DNA from: Paraburkholderia sp.
Lineage (GTDB): Bacteria; Pseudomonadota; Gammaproteobacteria; Burkholderiales; Burkholderiaceae
Reading direction: 5' to 3'
Length of the DNA: 64,000 nt
Assembly: GCF_028283785.1 (NCBI RefSeq)
Contig: NZ_JAPWKB010000008.1
Span: 186,001-250,000 of the forward strand
Positions 9,248-17,615 of this stretch are shown here, one piece after another (position 1 is the first letter of the stretch; every line of letters begins with the position of its first letter). The notes below the pieces were generated by a model. That model did not search any database, was not told where the DNA came from, and saw nothing but the letters and a program-made list of their open reading frames with translations. The position numbers and the translations under genes were made by a program.

Positions 9248-9919
9248 ATGATGACCCGCTTCAAGCCCAAATACATTACTTTCGACTGTTACGGCACGCT
9301 GACGCGTTTCCGGATGGGCGATCTGGCGCGCGATCTGTTTGCCGATCGCGTCCCCGCCGATCAGATGGAACAGTTCGTCCAGGACTTCGCCGCGTATCGT
9401 CTGGACGAAGTGCTTGGCGCATGGAAGCCGTATCAGGACGTCGTGAAGAACTCGGTACGCCGCACGCTGAAGCGCTGGAACATCGAATACAACGACGCCG
9501 AAGCACAGAAATTCTACGATGCCGTGCCGACCTGGGGTCCGCATGCGGACGTGCCGGAAGGTCTCGCGAAAGTGGCGAAGGAAATTCCGCTGGTGATTCT
9601 GTCGAACGCGTCGAACGATCAGATCCAGAGCAACGTCGACAAGCTCGGCGCGCCGTTCCACCGCGTGTTCACCGCGCAGATGGCGCAGGCGTACAAGCCG
9701 CGTCTGCAGGCGTTCGAATATATGCTGGACAACCTCGGCTGCGGTCCGGAAGAGATTCTGCACGTCTCGTCGAGCCTGCGTTACGACCTGATGTCGGCGC
9801 ACGATATCGGCATCAAGAACAAGGTGTTCGTCTCGCGCGGTCACGAGCCGTCGACGCCGTACTACAACTACACCGAGATCAAGGACATCGGCGGGCTGCC
9901 CGGCGTCGTCGGTCTGTAA
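9248..9919 (+). CDS. HAD-superfamily hydrolase annotated by similarity as haloacid dehalogenase type II
   Basis: This 223-residue cytoplasmic protein has the HAD motif I FDCYGTL with nucleophile Asp13, motif II LSNAS (Ser119) and motif III Lys150 in AYKPRLQ. Its C-terminal VSSSLRYDLMSA ends in Asp180. The fold matches the L-2-haloacid dehalogenase group. However, the asparagine expected two residues after the conserved serine of that enzyme is Leu177 here, and no arginine occupies the position of the substrate-binding Arg41. It may therefore be a phosphatase or another HAD enzyme rather than a dehalogenase. It is the first gene after the terminator at 9029 and precedes an FAD oxidase by 80 bases, so it is likely part of the downstream amine-oxidation unit. 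Confidence 0.85.
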   Translation: MMTRFKPKYITFDCYGTLTRFRMGDLARDLFADRVPADQMEQFVQDFAAYRLDEVLGAWKPYQDVVKNSVRRTLKRWNIEYNDAEAQKFYDAVPTWGPHADVPEGLAKVAKEIPLVILSNASNDQIQSNVDKLGAPFHRVFTAQMAQAYKPRLQAFEYMLDNLGCGPEEILHVSSSLRYDLMSAHDIGIKNKVFVSRGHEPSTPYYNYTEIKDIGGLPGVVGL

Positions 9920-9999
9920 GTCTGCCGGTCTGCGCGGACAGGCTGCCATTCGCTGCGTCGTGCTTGCCGCATCAACGTGACTCTTGCAGAAAGGATCTG

Positions 10000-11277
10000 A
10001 TGAAGCTCGAATCGTACTGGCTGGGCACACGGCCCGCCTTCCGCGATGGCTGTGAAGGGCCGGTGGAAGGGCGCGCCGATGTGGTCGTGATCGGCGGCGG
10101 CTTTACGGGCCTGTCGGCGGCGCTCGAACTGGCGTCGCGCGGCGTGCAGGTGGTCGTGCTCGAAGCCGGTCAGGTGGCGAGCGAAGCGTCGGGACGCAAC
10201 GGTGGTCAATGCAATACCGGTCTCGCGCACGATTACGCGTCGCTGGCGGCAAAGATCGGCGCGCCGCAAGCGAAGGCGTTTTACCGCGCGTACGAAAGTG
10301 CGGTCGCGACGGTCGAATCCGTCGTCACCACACACGGCATCGACTGCGATTTCGTGCGGACCGGCAAGCTCAAACTGGCGGCGAAGCCGCAACACTTCGC
10401 GGGGCTCGAAAAGACCTATGAAGTGCTGCATCGCGAGGTGGATCAGGATATCGAGCTGATCACGCCCGACCGGATTCGTGACGAAATCGGCTCCGACGGT
10501 TTCTTCGGCGGGCTCGTGCAGCGTAACGGCGCGCAGATGCATATGGGCAAGTTCGGTGTCGGACTCGCCCGGGCGGCGGTCGGTGCCGGCGCGCGGATTT
10601 TCGAACACGCGGCCGTCACGCAACTGACCCAACTCGATGGCGAGCGCTACGAAATCACGTCGGCGCGCGGCACGATTCGCGCGGACCGCGTGCTGGTCGC
10701 GACCGGTGCGTCGCAGCTCGGACCGTTCCAATGGTTCCGCCGACGGATTGCGCCGGTCGGCAGTTTTATCGTCGTCACCGAGCCGTTGCCGAAAGAGCAG
10801 CTCGACCGTCTGTTCCCGACGCGCCGCGCATATGTGACCACGCGGCATATCGGCAACTATTTCAGGGTGACGCCGGATGACCGTTTGCTGTTCGGCGGAC
10901 GCGCGCGTTTTGCGATGTCCAGTCCGACTTCCGACGAAAAAAGCGGTGAGGTTCTGCGCGCGGGCATGGCGAGTTATTTCCCGGAACTGGCGAAGGTGCG
11001 CCTCGATTACTGCTGGGGCGGACTGGTCGATATCACGGCGGATCGCTTGCCGCGCGCCGGCAAGCATGAGGGCCTGTTTTATTCGATGGGATATAGCGGA
11101 CACGGTGTGCAGATGTCGGTCCATATGGGTCGCGTGATGGCCGACGTGCTGTACGGCGCGGCCGCGATGAATCCGTGGCGTGATCTCGAATGGCCCGCGA
11201 TACCGGGGCATTTCGGCCATGCGTGGTTCTTGCCGCTGGTCGGTGCCTATTACCGTATGCAGGACATCCTGCATTGA
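10000..11277 (+). CDS. FAD-dependent amine/amino-acid oxidoreductase (PuuB-like, DAO family)
   Basis: This 425-residue protein begins MKLESYWLGTRPAF and has the dinucleotide-binding motif VVIGGGFTGLSAALEL near residue 24. The second family motif EASGRNGGQCNTG is typical of gamma-glutamylputrescine oxidase and related DAO-family flavoenzymes. The C-terminal FYSMGYSGHGVQMSVHMG closes the FAD site. It would oxidise a secondary or primary amine, giving an aldehyde or imine. The ATG at 10000 follows an AAGGA ribosome-binding site, and sequence upstream in the same frame is a shadow of the HAD gene. The [2Fe-2S] subunit gene begins 40 bases downstream. Confidence 0.9.
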   Translation: MKLESYWLGTRPAFRDGCEGPVEGRADVVVIGGGFTGLSAALELASRGVQVVVLEAGQVASEASGRNGGQCNTGLAHDYASLAAKIGAPQAKAFYRAYESAVATVESVVTTHGIDCDFVRTGKLKLAAKPQHFAGLEKTYEVLHREVDQDIELITPDRIRDEIGSDGFFGGLVQRNGAQMHMGKFGVGLARAAVGAGARIFEHAAVTQLTQLDGERYEITSARGTIRADRVLVATGASQLGPFQWFRRRIAPVGSFIVVTEPLPKEQLDRLFPTRRAYVTTRHIGNYFRVTPDDRLLFGGRARFAMSSPTSDEKSGEVLRAGMASYFPELAKVRLDYCWGGLVDITADRLPRAGKHEGLFYSMGYSGHGVQMSVHMGRVMADVLYGAAAMNPWRDLEWPAIPGHFGHAWFLPLVGAYYRMQDILH

Positions 11278-11317
11278 TGAACGCATTTTGTGCAGTCGTA
11301 CGACAGGAGTCATGCGC

Positions 11318-11626
11318 ATGAAGTCGAGATTCGTCCGACTCGCGGAAACCGGGCGTCGAGCCGTGTCGTTCCGGCTCGACGGCGAAGTGATCGCGGGTCT
11401 CGAGGGCGACACGCTGCTGGTCGCGATGCTGTGTCACACCGATCACGTTCGCCAGTCGGAGTTCGGTCCTGAAACGCGCGCCGGATTCTGCATGATGGGT
11501 GCGTGCCAGGACTGCTGGGTCTGGACCGCCGACGGTCAGCGCGTGCGCGCGTGCACGACCGTTGTTAGCGAAGCACTGGATATCGTCACGCGTCAACCGG
11601 AGGTGTCATGGCCGAACCTCGCGTAA
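11318..11626 (+). CDS. Small [2Fe-2S] ferredoxin-like subunit of an FAD dehydrogenase
   Basis: The 102-residue protein has a plant-type [2Fe-2S] pattern: Cys58, Cys63, Cys66 and Cys79 in GFCMMGACQDC and RVRACTT. Such small subunits belong to hydrogen-cyanide-synthase-like, opine-oxidase-like and D-hydroxyproline-dehydrogenase-like complexes, in which two flavoprotein subunits follow. Exactly that order is seen here. The ATG at 11318 lies eight bases after AGGAG (11305-11309) and is preferred over the ATG at 11312, which is only two bases away. The 3' end overlaps the next gene by 19 bases. It would carry electrons from the dehydrogenase flavin towards the respiratory chain. Confidence 0.88.
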   Translation: MKSRFVRLAETGRRAVSFRLDGEVIAGLEGDTLLVAMLCHTDHVRQSEFGPETRAGFCMMGACQDCWVWTADGQRVRACTTVVSEALDIVTRQPEVSWPNLA

Positions 11627-14187
11627 TCGTTGTCGGTGCTGGACCTGCGGGCGTGCGATGCGCCGAAACGCTGGTGGCGGCCGGCATTCGTCCGCTGATC
11701 GTCGATGAAGGGCGACGCGATGGCGGCCAGATTTATCGCCGTCAGCCGGAGCAGTTCGGGCGGCCGTACAGCAAGCTGTACGGCACCGAAGCGGCGCGCG
11801 CGAAGGGTTTGCACGACAGCTTCGAATCGCTTCGCCCGCAGGCCGACTATCTGCCGGAAACGCTCGCCTGGAATGTCTCGGGCGGCAAGCTCCACACCGC
11901 GCGCGACGGTGTGGCGTCGCATCACGCGTACGACGCGTTGATCCTCTGCCCCGGTGCAACCGATCGTCTGATGCCCGTCAAAGGCTGGCAGTTTGCCGGC
12001 ACTTATAGCCTCGGCGCAGCGCAGATCTCGTTGAAATCGCAAGCCTGTGCGATCGGCAGCGAGGTGGTTTTCATGGGTTCGGGACCGTTGCTTTACCTGG
12101 TCGCGAGCCAGTATCTGGCGGCGGGCGCGAAGGTCGCGGCGGTGCTCGACACGTCGCCGTTCGGCAAGCGGCTTCGTGCATTGCCGAAGCTGCTCGCGCG
12201 GCCGGACGTATTGCGCAAGGGCGCGGCATTGGTGAAGTCGCTAAAGAAAGGTGGCGTCAAGATCGTCAGCGGCATCGAGCCGCTGGAAATTCACGGCGAC
12301 GATCTGCGCGGTGTCGAAGGCGTCAGTTATCGCGATTCGAGCGGCGCGGTCGGGCGCATCGGATGCGATGCGGTCGCGCTCGGTTATCACTTGCGTCCGG
12401 AGACGCAGCTTGCCGATCTGGCGGGTTGCGCATTCGCATTCGATGCGCCGACGCACCAATGGTTGCCGCAACTCGACGCGATGGGTCGTAGCTCCGTGAA
12501 GAACGTCTATCTGGCCGGCGACGGCGTGCGCGTGCTCGGCGCGGACGGCGCGGAAGCGGCTGGTGCATTGGCCGCGTTGGCGGTGTTGCAGGACCTGGGC
12601 CGCAGCGTCGATGCGTCGCGCGTCGCAGCGTTGAGCCGTGAGCGGACGAAGATGGACCGCTTTCGTGCAGGTCTTGCCGAGGCGTTCCCGTGGCCCGCGC
12701 AACAGGCCGCGCGTCTGTCCGACGACACCATCGTGTGCCGTTGCGAGGGCATCAGCGCGGGTGAGCTGCGTCGCGTCACCAACGACGAGGGCGCGTGCGA
12801 GGCCAATCGCGCGAAAGCGTTCAGCCGTGTCGGCATGGGGCGTTGTCAGGGCCGGTACTGCGGCCATGCGGCGGCGGAAGTGATTGCAGCGGCGGCTCAC
12901 GTACCGCTCGAACAGGTGGGCCGTTTGCGAGGTCAGGCACCCGTCAAACCGTTCGCGATGTCGACGGTGACGGCCACGGCGGCGCAAAACAAAGGTCGCG
13001 GAAACCGAAGCCGCGACGACGCAGGAGGACGTATGAACCGGAGAGATGCGGATGTCGTGATCGTCGGTGGCGGCTATATGGGCGCAGCAGCCGCGTTTTT
13101 CCTGCGGCAGCGCGGCCGCTCGGTAGTGGTGCTGGAGCGCGGTCTGGTCGGACAGCAGGCGAGCGGCACGAACTTTGGCAACGTGCGTCGTCAAGGGCGC
13201 TTACTGGCGCAATTGCCGCTGGCCAACCGTTCGCGCGAAATCTGGGGCAAGTTGCCTGAACTGATCGGCCATAGCGCCGAGTTTTTGATGTCGGGACATA
13301 TTCGCGTGTGTTACCGGCAGGAACAGGACGACGCGTTCGAAATCTACGCGCGTGAAGCGGCGCACTATGGGCTGAAGCTCGATCTGTATCGCGGTGCCGC
13401 GATGCACGCGAAGTTTCCGTTTCTCGGCAAGGACGTGTTGTCCGCGTCGCATTCGACGATGGATGGCCATGCGAATCCGCGTCTCGCGGCGCCGGCGTTT
13501 GGACGCGCTGCGGTTCGCGCGGGCGCGCGCATCGAAGAAAACACCGAGATCGCGAGCGTCGAAAAAGACGGCGATCTGTTTCGCGCAACCAGCACCGATG
13601 GCCGCGTATTCTGCGCGCCGAATCTGTTGATCACGGCCGGTGCGTGGGGCAGCCAGTTGAGTGCGCAATTCGGCGAAGCGGTGCCGATCGCAATTCACGG
13701 TCCGCAGATGGCGGTGACTGAACCGGTGCCGTATGCAATCCGGCCGGTCGTCGGCGTGTCGTCGCCGTTGCTCGAAGAGATCGTGTATTTCCGTCAGGTG
13801 GAGCGCGGCAATATCGTGATCGGAGGATGCGCGCGCGGCCCGGCGTATCTCGACGCGCGACGCGCGAAAGTGCTGCCGGAGAGCACGTTATTGCAGTTCA
13901 CGCAGCTTGCGCGTGTGGCGCCTGCCGTCGCGAAGCTGAACATCATTCGCGTATGGAGCGGCGTCGAAGGCTATATGCCTGACGATCGTCCGGTCATGGG
14001 CCGTAGCGGCAAGGTCGATGGACTGTATTACGCGTTCGGCTTTTGCGGTCACGGCTTTCAGTTAGGACCGGGTGTCGGCGACGTGATGGCCGAACTGATC
14101 GATACGGGCGCGACCAGTACGCCGATCGAACCCTTCGCGATCCAGCGTTTTGCGACGTCGAGCGTCGCGACGCCGCTGGCCGCGTAG
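11608..14187 (+). CDS. Fused FAD/NAD(P)-type alpha subunit and DadA-like beta subunit of an amine/imino-acid dehydrogenase
   Basis: One uninterrupted 859-codon frame contains two usually separate proteins. Residues 1 to about 455 are an NAD(P)/FAD oxidoreductase (VIVVGAGPAGVRCAETL) ending in a BFD-like [2Fe-2S] site (CRCEG near 377-381 and GRCQGRYCGH near 412-419). Residues 476-859 start MNRRDADVVIVGGGYMGAAA and form a DadA/GlyA-oxidase-like flavoprotein ending GFCGHGFQLGPG. The joining stretch (about residues 456-475) looks like translated spacer. A strong ribosome-binding site and ATG lie inside it at 13023-13035. In the +1 frame the spacer reads to a TGA overlapping that ATG. The original state was therefore probably two coupled genes and the fusion a single-base event, but a true fusion protein cannot be excluded. 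With the small [2Fe-2S] subunit it would make a three-part dehydrogenase. Confidence 0.8.
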   Translation: MAEPRVIVVGAGPAGVRCAETLVAAGIRPLIVDEGRRDGGQIYRRQPEQFGRPYSKLYGTEAARAKGLHDSFESLRPQADYLPETLAWNVSGGKLHTARDGVASHHAYDALILCPGATDRLMPVKGWQFAGTYSLGAAQISLKSQACAIGSEVVFMGSGPLLYLVASQYLAAGAKVAAVLDTSPFGKRLRALPKLLARPDVLRKGAALVKSLKKGGVKIVSGIEPLEIHGDDLRGVEGVSYRDSSGAVGRIGCDAVALGYHLRPETQLADLAGCAFAFDAPTHQWLPQLDAMGRSSVKNVYLAGDGVRVLGADGAEAAGALAALAVLQDLGRSVDASRVAALSRERTKMDRFRAGLAEAFPWPAQQAARLSDDTIVCRCEGISAGELRRVTNDEGACEANRAKAFSRVGMGRCQGRYCGHAAAEVIAAAAHVPLEQVGRLRGQAPVKPFAMSTVTATAAQNKGRGNRSRDDAGGRMNRRDADVVIVGGGYMGAAAAFFLRQRGRSVVVLERGLVGQQASGTNFGNVRRQGRLLAQLPLANRSREIWGKLPELIGHSAEFLMSGHIRVCYRQEQDDAFEIYAREAAHYGLKLDLYRGAAMHAKFPFLGKDVLSASHSTMDGHANPRLAAPAFGRAAVRAGARIEENTEIASVEKDGDLFRATSTDGRVFCAPNLLITAGAWGSQLSAQFGEAVPIAIHGPQMAVTEPVPYAIRPVVGVSSPLLEEIVYFRQVERGNIVIGGCARGPAYLDARRAKVLPESTLLQFTQLARVAPAVAKLNIIRVWSGVEGYMPDDRPVMGRSGKVDGLYYAFGFCGHGFQLGPGVGDVMAELIDTGATSTPIEPFAIQRFATSSVATPLAA
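13023..13035 (+). promoter_or_regulatory. Internal ribosome-binding site and start codon within the fused dehydrogenase frame
   Basis: AGGAGG at 13023-13028 is followed after four bases by ATG at 13033, exactly where the second flavoprotein domain begins. This is a near-ideal Shine-Dalgarno sequence and suggests that the beta subunit (384 residues) is, or was, translated independently. Confidence 0.75.
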
Positions 14188-14205
14188 CCGCACGGAACGC
14201 CACGC

Positions 14206-14598
14206 ATGACACTCAGACTCGACGATCTTGATCCGGACGCAGCGATGCGTGGGACGCCGGACGCGCCACGCACGTTATCGCGCGCAATCGAACTAACGGT
14301 CGCGTTTATCGAAACCTACTTTGCGCAACCGGTGAGTCTCGCGACGCTGGCTGCAACCGCCGGCTTGAGCGTGTCGCGCTTCGCCACGCTGTTCCGGCTC
14401 GAAACGGGAATTCCACCGCATAAATACGTGTGCCTCGTGCGCATCCGTCATGCGCAGCGACTGCTGCGTCACGGGATGCCGCCGTCGGTGGTGGCGACGG
14501 AGGTCGGCTTCTTCGATCAAAGTCATCTCGGGCGTCACTTCAGACGGACCGTCGGTGTGACGCCCGGCGATTACCTGATGCGACCGGGCTCGTACTAG
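14206..14598 (+). CDS. Small AraC-family transcriptional regulator (DNA-binding domain only)
   Basis: The 130-residue protein consists almost entirely of the double helix-turn-helix of the AraC family: LATLAATAGLSVSRFATLF in the first motif and VVATEVGFFDQSHLGRHFRR in the second, ending with GVTPGDY. The usual N-terminal ligand-binding domain is absent; only about 30 residues precede the first helix. It starts 18 bases after the dehydrogenase gene and is probably the last gene of that operon, so it may control it. Sensing would have to depend on a partner or on its own abundance. The family assignment is firm and the target is inferred. Confidence 0.9.
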   Translation: MTLRLDDLDPDAAMRGTPDAPRTLSRAIELTVAFIETYFAQPVSLATLAATAGLSVSRFATLFRLETGIPPHKYVCLVRIRHAQRLLRHGMPPSVVATEVGFFDQSHLGRHFRRTVGVTPGDYLMRPGSY

Positions 14599-14605
14599 CG
14601 CGCTT

Positions 14606-15075
14606 TCATCGATGCGGTGGCACGGACATGCCGGGCCGGTCACGCGCGCGGCAGGTGAGCGGCTTCGTCTTGCTATCGGGGAAGGTCAAACGCAGTCGGC
14701 ATCGAGCTGGACTGCTTCTCCCGACCACGCATCGAAGCGTCGCCTCGGCACTTTCACGCGGACCACGGCACTGTCCGACGACGCGCTCAGTCCGGCGATG
14801 TCATACGTGCCGAGCCGCCGTGTCTGTTCCGTCGACAGCGCCGCTCTGACCTCACTGCCGGACGGCGACGCCCATCGTTCTGTCTCGAGGATATCGACGC
14901 GGGTGTCGCCGCGTCGTAACACCATGGTCGTCTGATCGAGGTGGGATGGCACCCTCACCGGCAATACGTCGAGCACGAACGGCGCGTGCGTGCCGGCGGG
15001 GTCGCGCTGCTGAGTCGGTGCGACCAGCGTGTGGTAGTGAACCGGTAGGGCGCGTTTGCCGGCCGTTATTTGCGA
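14606..15075 (-). pseudogene. Decayed PqiC/YmbA-type (ABC transport auxiliary) lipoprotein gene
   Basis: On the minus strand the frame ending at 14686 reads HYHTLVAPTQ, then FVLDVLPVRVPSHLDQ, MVLRRGD, ERWASPSGSEVRAAL and FDAWSGEAVQLDADC. This is the core of PqiC-family membrane-integrity lipoproteins. The stop after LDADCV is premature. Restoring one base near 14693 continues the frame as DWRLTFPDSKTKPLTC, the expected family ending, with a stop at 14606-14608. The 5' side also fails: no signal peptide or lipobox cysteine precedes HYHTL, and the sequence before about 15075 is unrelated. No pqiA or pqiB gene is adjacent. I therefore call it a remnant with a lost 5' end and a 3' frameshift. Confidence 0.7.
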
Positions 15076-15950
15076 GAGGTCGAGCGTGCGCTGGCCGCGT
15101 ATCTGGCTGCGGTCGAAGCGGCGGTGGCGTCGCGGTGATGCTGCGAGTGGGCGCAATTTTTGGCGAAACCGTGGCGAACGGTTGACGATCGCCACGGGCT
15201 CATGCGGTGTCTCAGGCACGATGGCATTCATCCATGCGTGCCATTTAATTCGGTCTCCGATGCGCAAACGTTTGCCTTGATACGGCAACCGGCGAGCACG
15301 CTTTTCATACCGTCAAGCGACGACCTCGACGGTTGCATCCTGACAACATTCGACACCCGCGTTCCACGCCATTGACGCGAACCCGACACGTTCCGCAACG
15401 CAGCGGGCAGCCCACGCGCGATCAATAAAACACCGTGCCGAACGCGAGGCTACGCACGCCGCGCATCGATCAGCAAACGCGTTGCGCCGGGCGTAATAAA
15501 GCGTTCCACATCGGACGCGCGCCGCGAAACCGGTTCACCAAACCTACCGTCACACGCATCCGTTTTCTAAGCGTGACTAAACACATCCCGATCCTTGCGA
15601 ACGTGCGCTTGCGCGCATTTCAAAAACAAAATCCTGTCGGAATCCGCCGCCGTTCGTCGGAACCTGACATTTCAATGGCTCGCTCTCTGGCGAATCGCAA
15701 GGATGCGTCCGGAAAAATGTAGGCGCTTTGTGTTGTCGATCGGAAAGAACGACATGGATTGTTTGCCGGCGCAGTGCAATCTGGCGAATCAGGACAGGAT
15801 TCTGGCCAATACCGACCAACCGGCGGACGACTGGATTGGATGCGACATCGGCACGAAGAAGCCCCTCCGTCGACGCAACGCGACGAGCGGCACCGCCCGC
15901 GTGCAACGTCGGCAGGTGGCTGATTGTTAAAGGCTTTCCGCCGCCATTGA
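15076..15950. other. Intergenic stretch without recognisable genes
   Basis: About 875 bases of moderately GC-rich sequence between the PqiC remnant and the AT-rich block. The short open frames on both strands have no family motifs and no convincing ribosome-binding sites. It may hold further decayed remains of the pqi-like locus, but I cannot identify any. Confidence 0.5.
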
Positions 15951-16560
15951 CGGTCTATGTAAATGCGATAACCAAACATTACATAGTCTGGCAACTATCA
16001 TTTTAAAACATTACAAATCGGGTGGTGCGTGAGGCATCTATAATATCCGGTATTTAAAAACAGATTCGGAAGCATGAACTGCCGAATGATCTGGAAATAT
16101 TCGGTAAATAAAAACAGACCGCATTATTAATTGGAAAACAAAAATAGCGGTAAAGATCGCGATTCAGATTATATTATTCTGGATGAATATATAAAAACAA
16201 GATTATATGATTCGACAATAGATTGCAAAAAATAATCGACAAGTAAACAATCGATTACCCAACCAAACCTTAACAAAAATTCCAACCGGCCCGAAAAGCC
16301 CAGCACACGGGCGTTTTGACCGGATGCCAGAAAAATGTGCGTGAATAAATCTACGGGTAACTCCTGATTCCAGATGCATGAATAACCACCCGGCGCGGAA
16401 CTCGCAAAAAATCGAACGCACGTGCCGCGGCAGTACCGAACTCATTGTTCGGCAGAGCGGGACGATTTCCGTTTCACTCGACTCAAGCTCAAAAAACTTA
16501 AGGTTTTTCACAAAAAAATAATCTCTTCCTTTTCGAAGATTTCGCATTAGAATTGCGTCG
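15951..16560. other. AT-rich island upstream of the T6SS operon
   Basis: The base composition drops abruptly here compared with the GC-rich surroundings. There are many A/T tracts and recurring TAAAAACAGA-like words (near 16055, 16108 and 16190). There are several -10-like hexamers, for example TATAAT at 16039-16044, but none with a good -35 at normal spacing. No coding sequence is evident. Its position, about 450-1060 bases upstream of tssB, would suit a silencer or regulatory region bound by an H-NS-like protein. That role is inference. Confidence 0.55.
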
Positions 16561-17013
16561 CCTGCTCAAACAACAGGCAGAAGCGTTAGTAACAAGTTGT
16601 AAGTTTGGCTTAGCACATTCAAAAAGTAGTCGCAATACACAGGACCAGAGCAGTACCGCAGCACGCGCATTACGCAGCACAGAAAACGGCCCGGAAGGGC
16701 GCAGCCGTACCCGGGAATCGGGCGGAACACCCATCGGGGTGTCCGACGGTTCCGGAACGATCAGGTTGTCGTAAGCCGATGCGCAACGGGGGTTGTCGTC
16801 GGTTTACTGGCGGTGTCCCGCGTATACCCGACCAGCCGCGAGGCGTTGTCCGGGGCCCTTGCGCGTGGCACGGTCTGCAGGACGTGACCGCTCCTGCGCA
16901 GCGTTAAAAAACCAATCCCCAATGCACTTGGCCGCATCCGTGTTCACACGGGCGCGCGCTGGCGGCTGTCTTGTTCAAATGTAATTTGGGATCTCTTCAT
17001 CTCGGGGAAGTTC
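16561..17013 (+). other. Putative leader/promoter-proximal region of the T6SS operon
   Basis: No gene is visible between the AT-rich block and tssB. The stretch contains short inverted sequences (CACCC/GGGTG near 16728-16742 and TTCCGGAA near 16749-16756) that could fold in a long 5' leader. A sequence at 16960-16975 has the spacing of a sigma-54 promoter but a poor -12 element. No promoter can be assigned with confidence. Confidence 0.35.
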
Positions 17014-17565
17014 ATGTCGAATAGTTTGCAGAAATGGGTCGGCCGTAATCGTCCGCCTCGCGTTCAGATCACGTACGACGTCGAGCTCGGCGGCGCGATC
17101 GAAAAGCGTGAATTGCCGATGGTCGTCGGTCTGATGGCCGACCTGTCGGGTCAACCGGCTCAACCGTTGCCTAAGCTCAAGGAGCGTCGTTTCGTCGATA
17201 TCGACCGTGACAACTTCGACGAAATCATGGGCAAGATCCAGCCGCGTCTGGACCTGTCGGTGCCGGATACGCTGAAAGGCGAAGGCAACCTGAAAGTCGA
17301 ACTGAAGTTCGACCAGTTTTCCGATTTCCATCCGGAAAGCCTCGTGGGTCAGATCCCGCGTCTCGCGAAGCTGCTCGAAGCACGTCAGCAACTGCGCGAC
17401 CTGCTCTCGAAGCTCGACGGCAACGACGAGCTGGATTCGATGCTCGAGAAGATCGTCCAGAGTTCGGAAGAGCTGAAGAAGCTGCAAAGTCAGGCGCACG
17501 CCGGCGACGCAGCGGCCCCGGCTGCGCACGCAGCGCCCGCGACGGAAGACACGCCGTCCGAGTGA
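17014..17565 (+). CDS. tssB: T6SS contractile sheath small subunit TssB (VipA)
   Basis: The 183-residue protein has the conserved TssB features: the N-terminal SNSLQKWVGRNRPPRVQI, YDVELGGAIEKRELP, VVGLMADLSGQP, FVDIDRDNFDEIM and a helical C-terminal region rich in leucine and glutamate. The tail after residue 160 is an alanine-rich extension. TssB pairs with TssC to form the cytoplasmic sheath that contracts around the Hcp tube. It is the first gene of the operon, 50 bases before tssC. The start follows a GGGGAAG ribosome-binding site. Confidence 0.97.
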   Translation: MSNSLQKWVGRNRPPRVQITYDVELGGAIEKRELPMVVGLMADLSGQPAQPLPKLKERRFVDIDRDNFDEIMGKIQPRLDLSVPDTLKGEGNLKVELKFDQFSDFHPESLVGQIPRLAKLLEARQQLRDLLSKLDGNDELDSMLEKIVQSSEELKKLQSQAHAGDAAAPAAHAAPATEDTPSE

Positions 17566-17615
17566 CGGCCCCATTTCAGCGTCGCTGATGCGACCTATCC
17601 TCAGGATTGATCCAG

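Noticed and set aside
16867..16881. Second sigma-54-like sequence TGGCACGGTCTGCA
   Set aside because: Good -24 half, but the -12 GC is two bases too close.
16960..16975. Sigma-54-like sequence TGGCGGCTGTCTTGTT upstream of tssB
   Set aside because: Spacing between the -24 GG and the -12 region is right, but the -12 GC is GT and three of the -24 positions deviate. Too weak to call.
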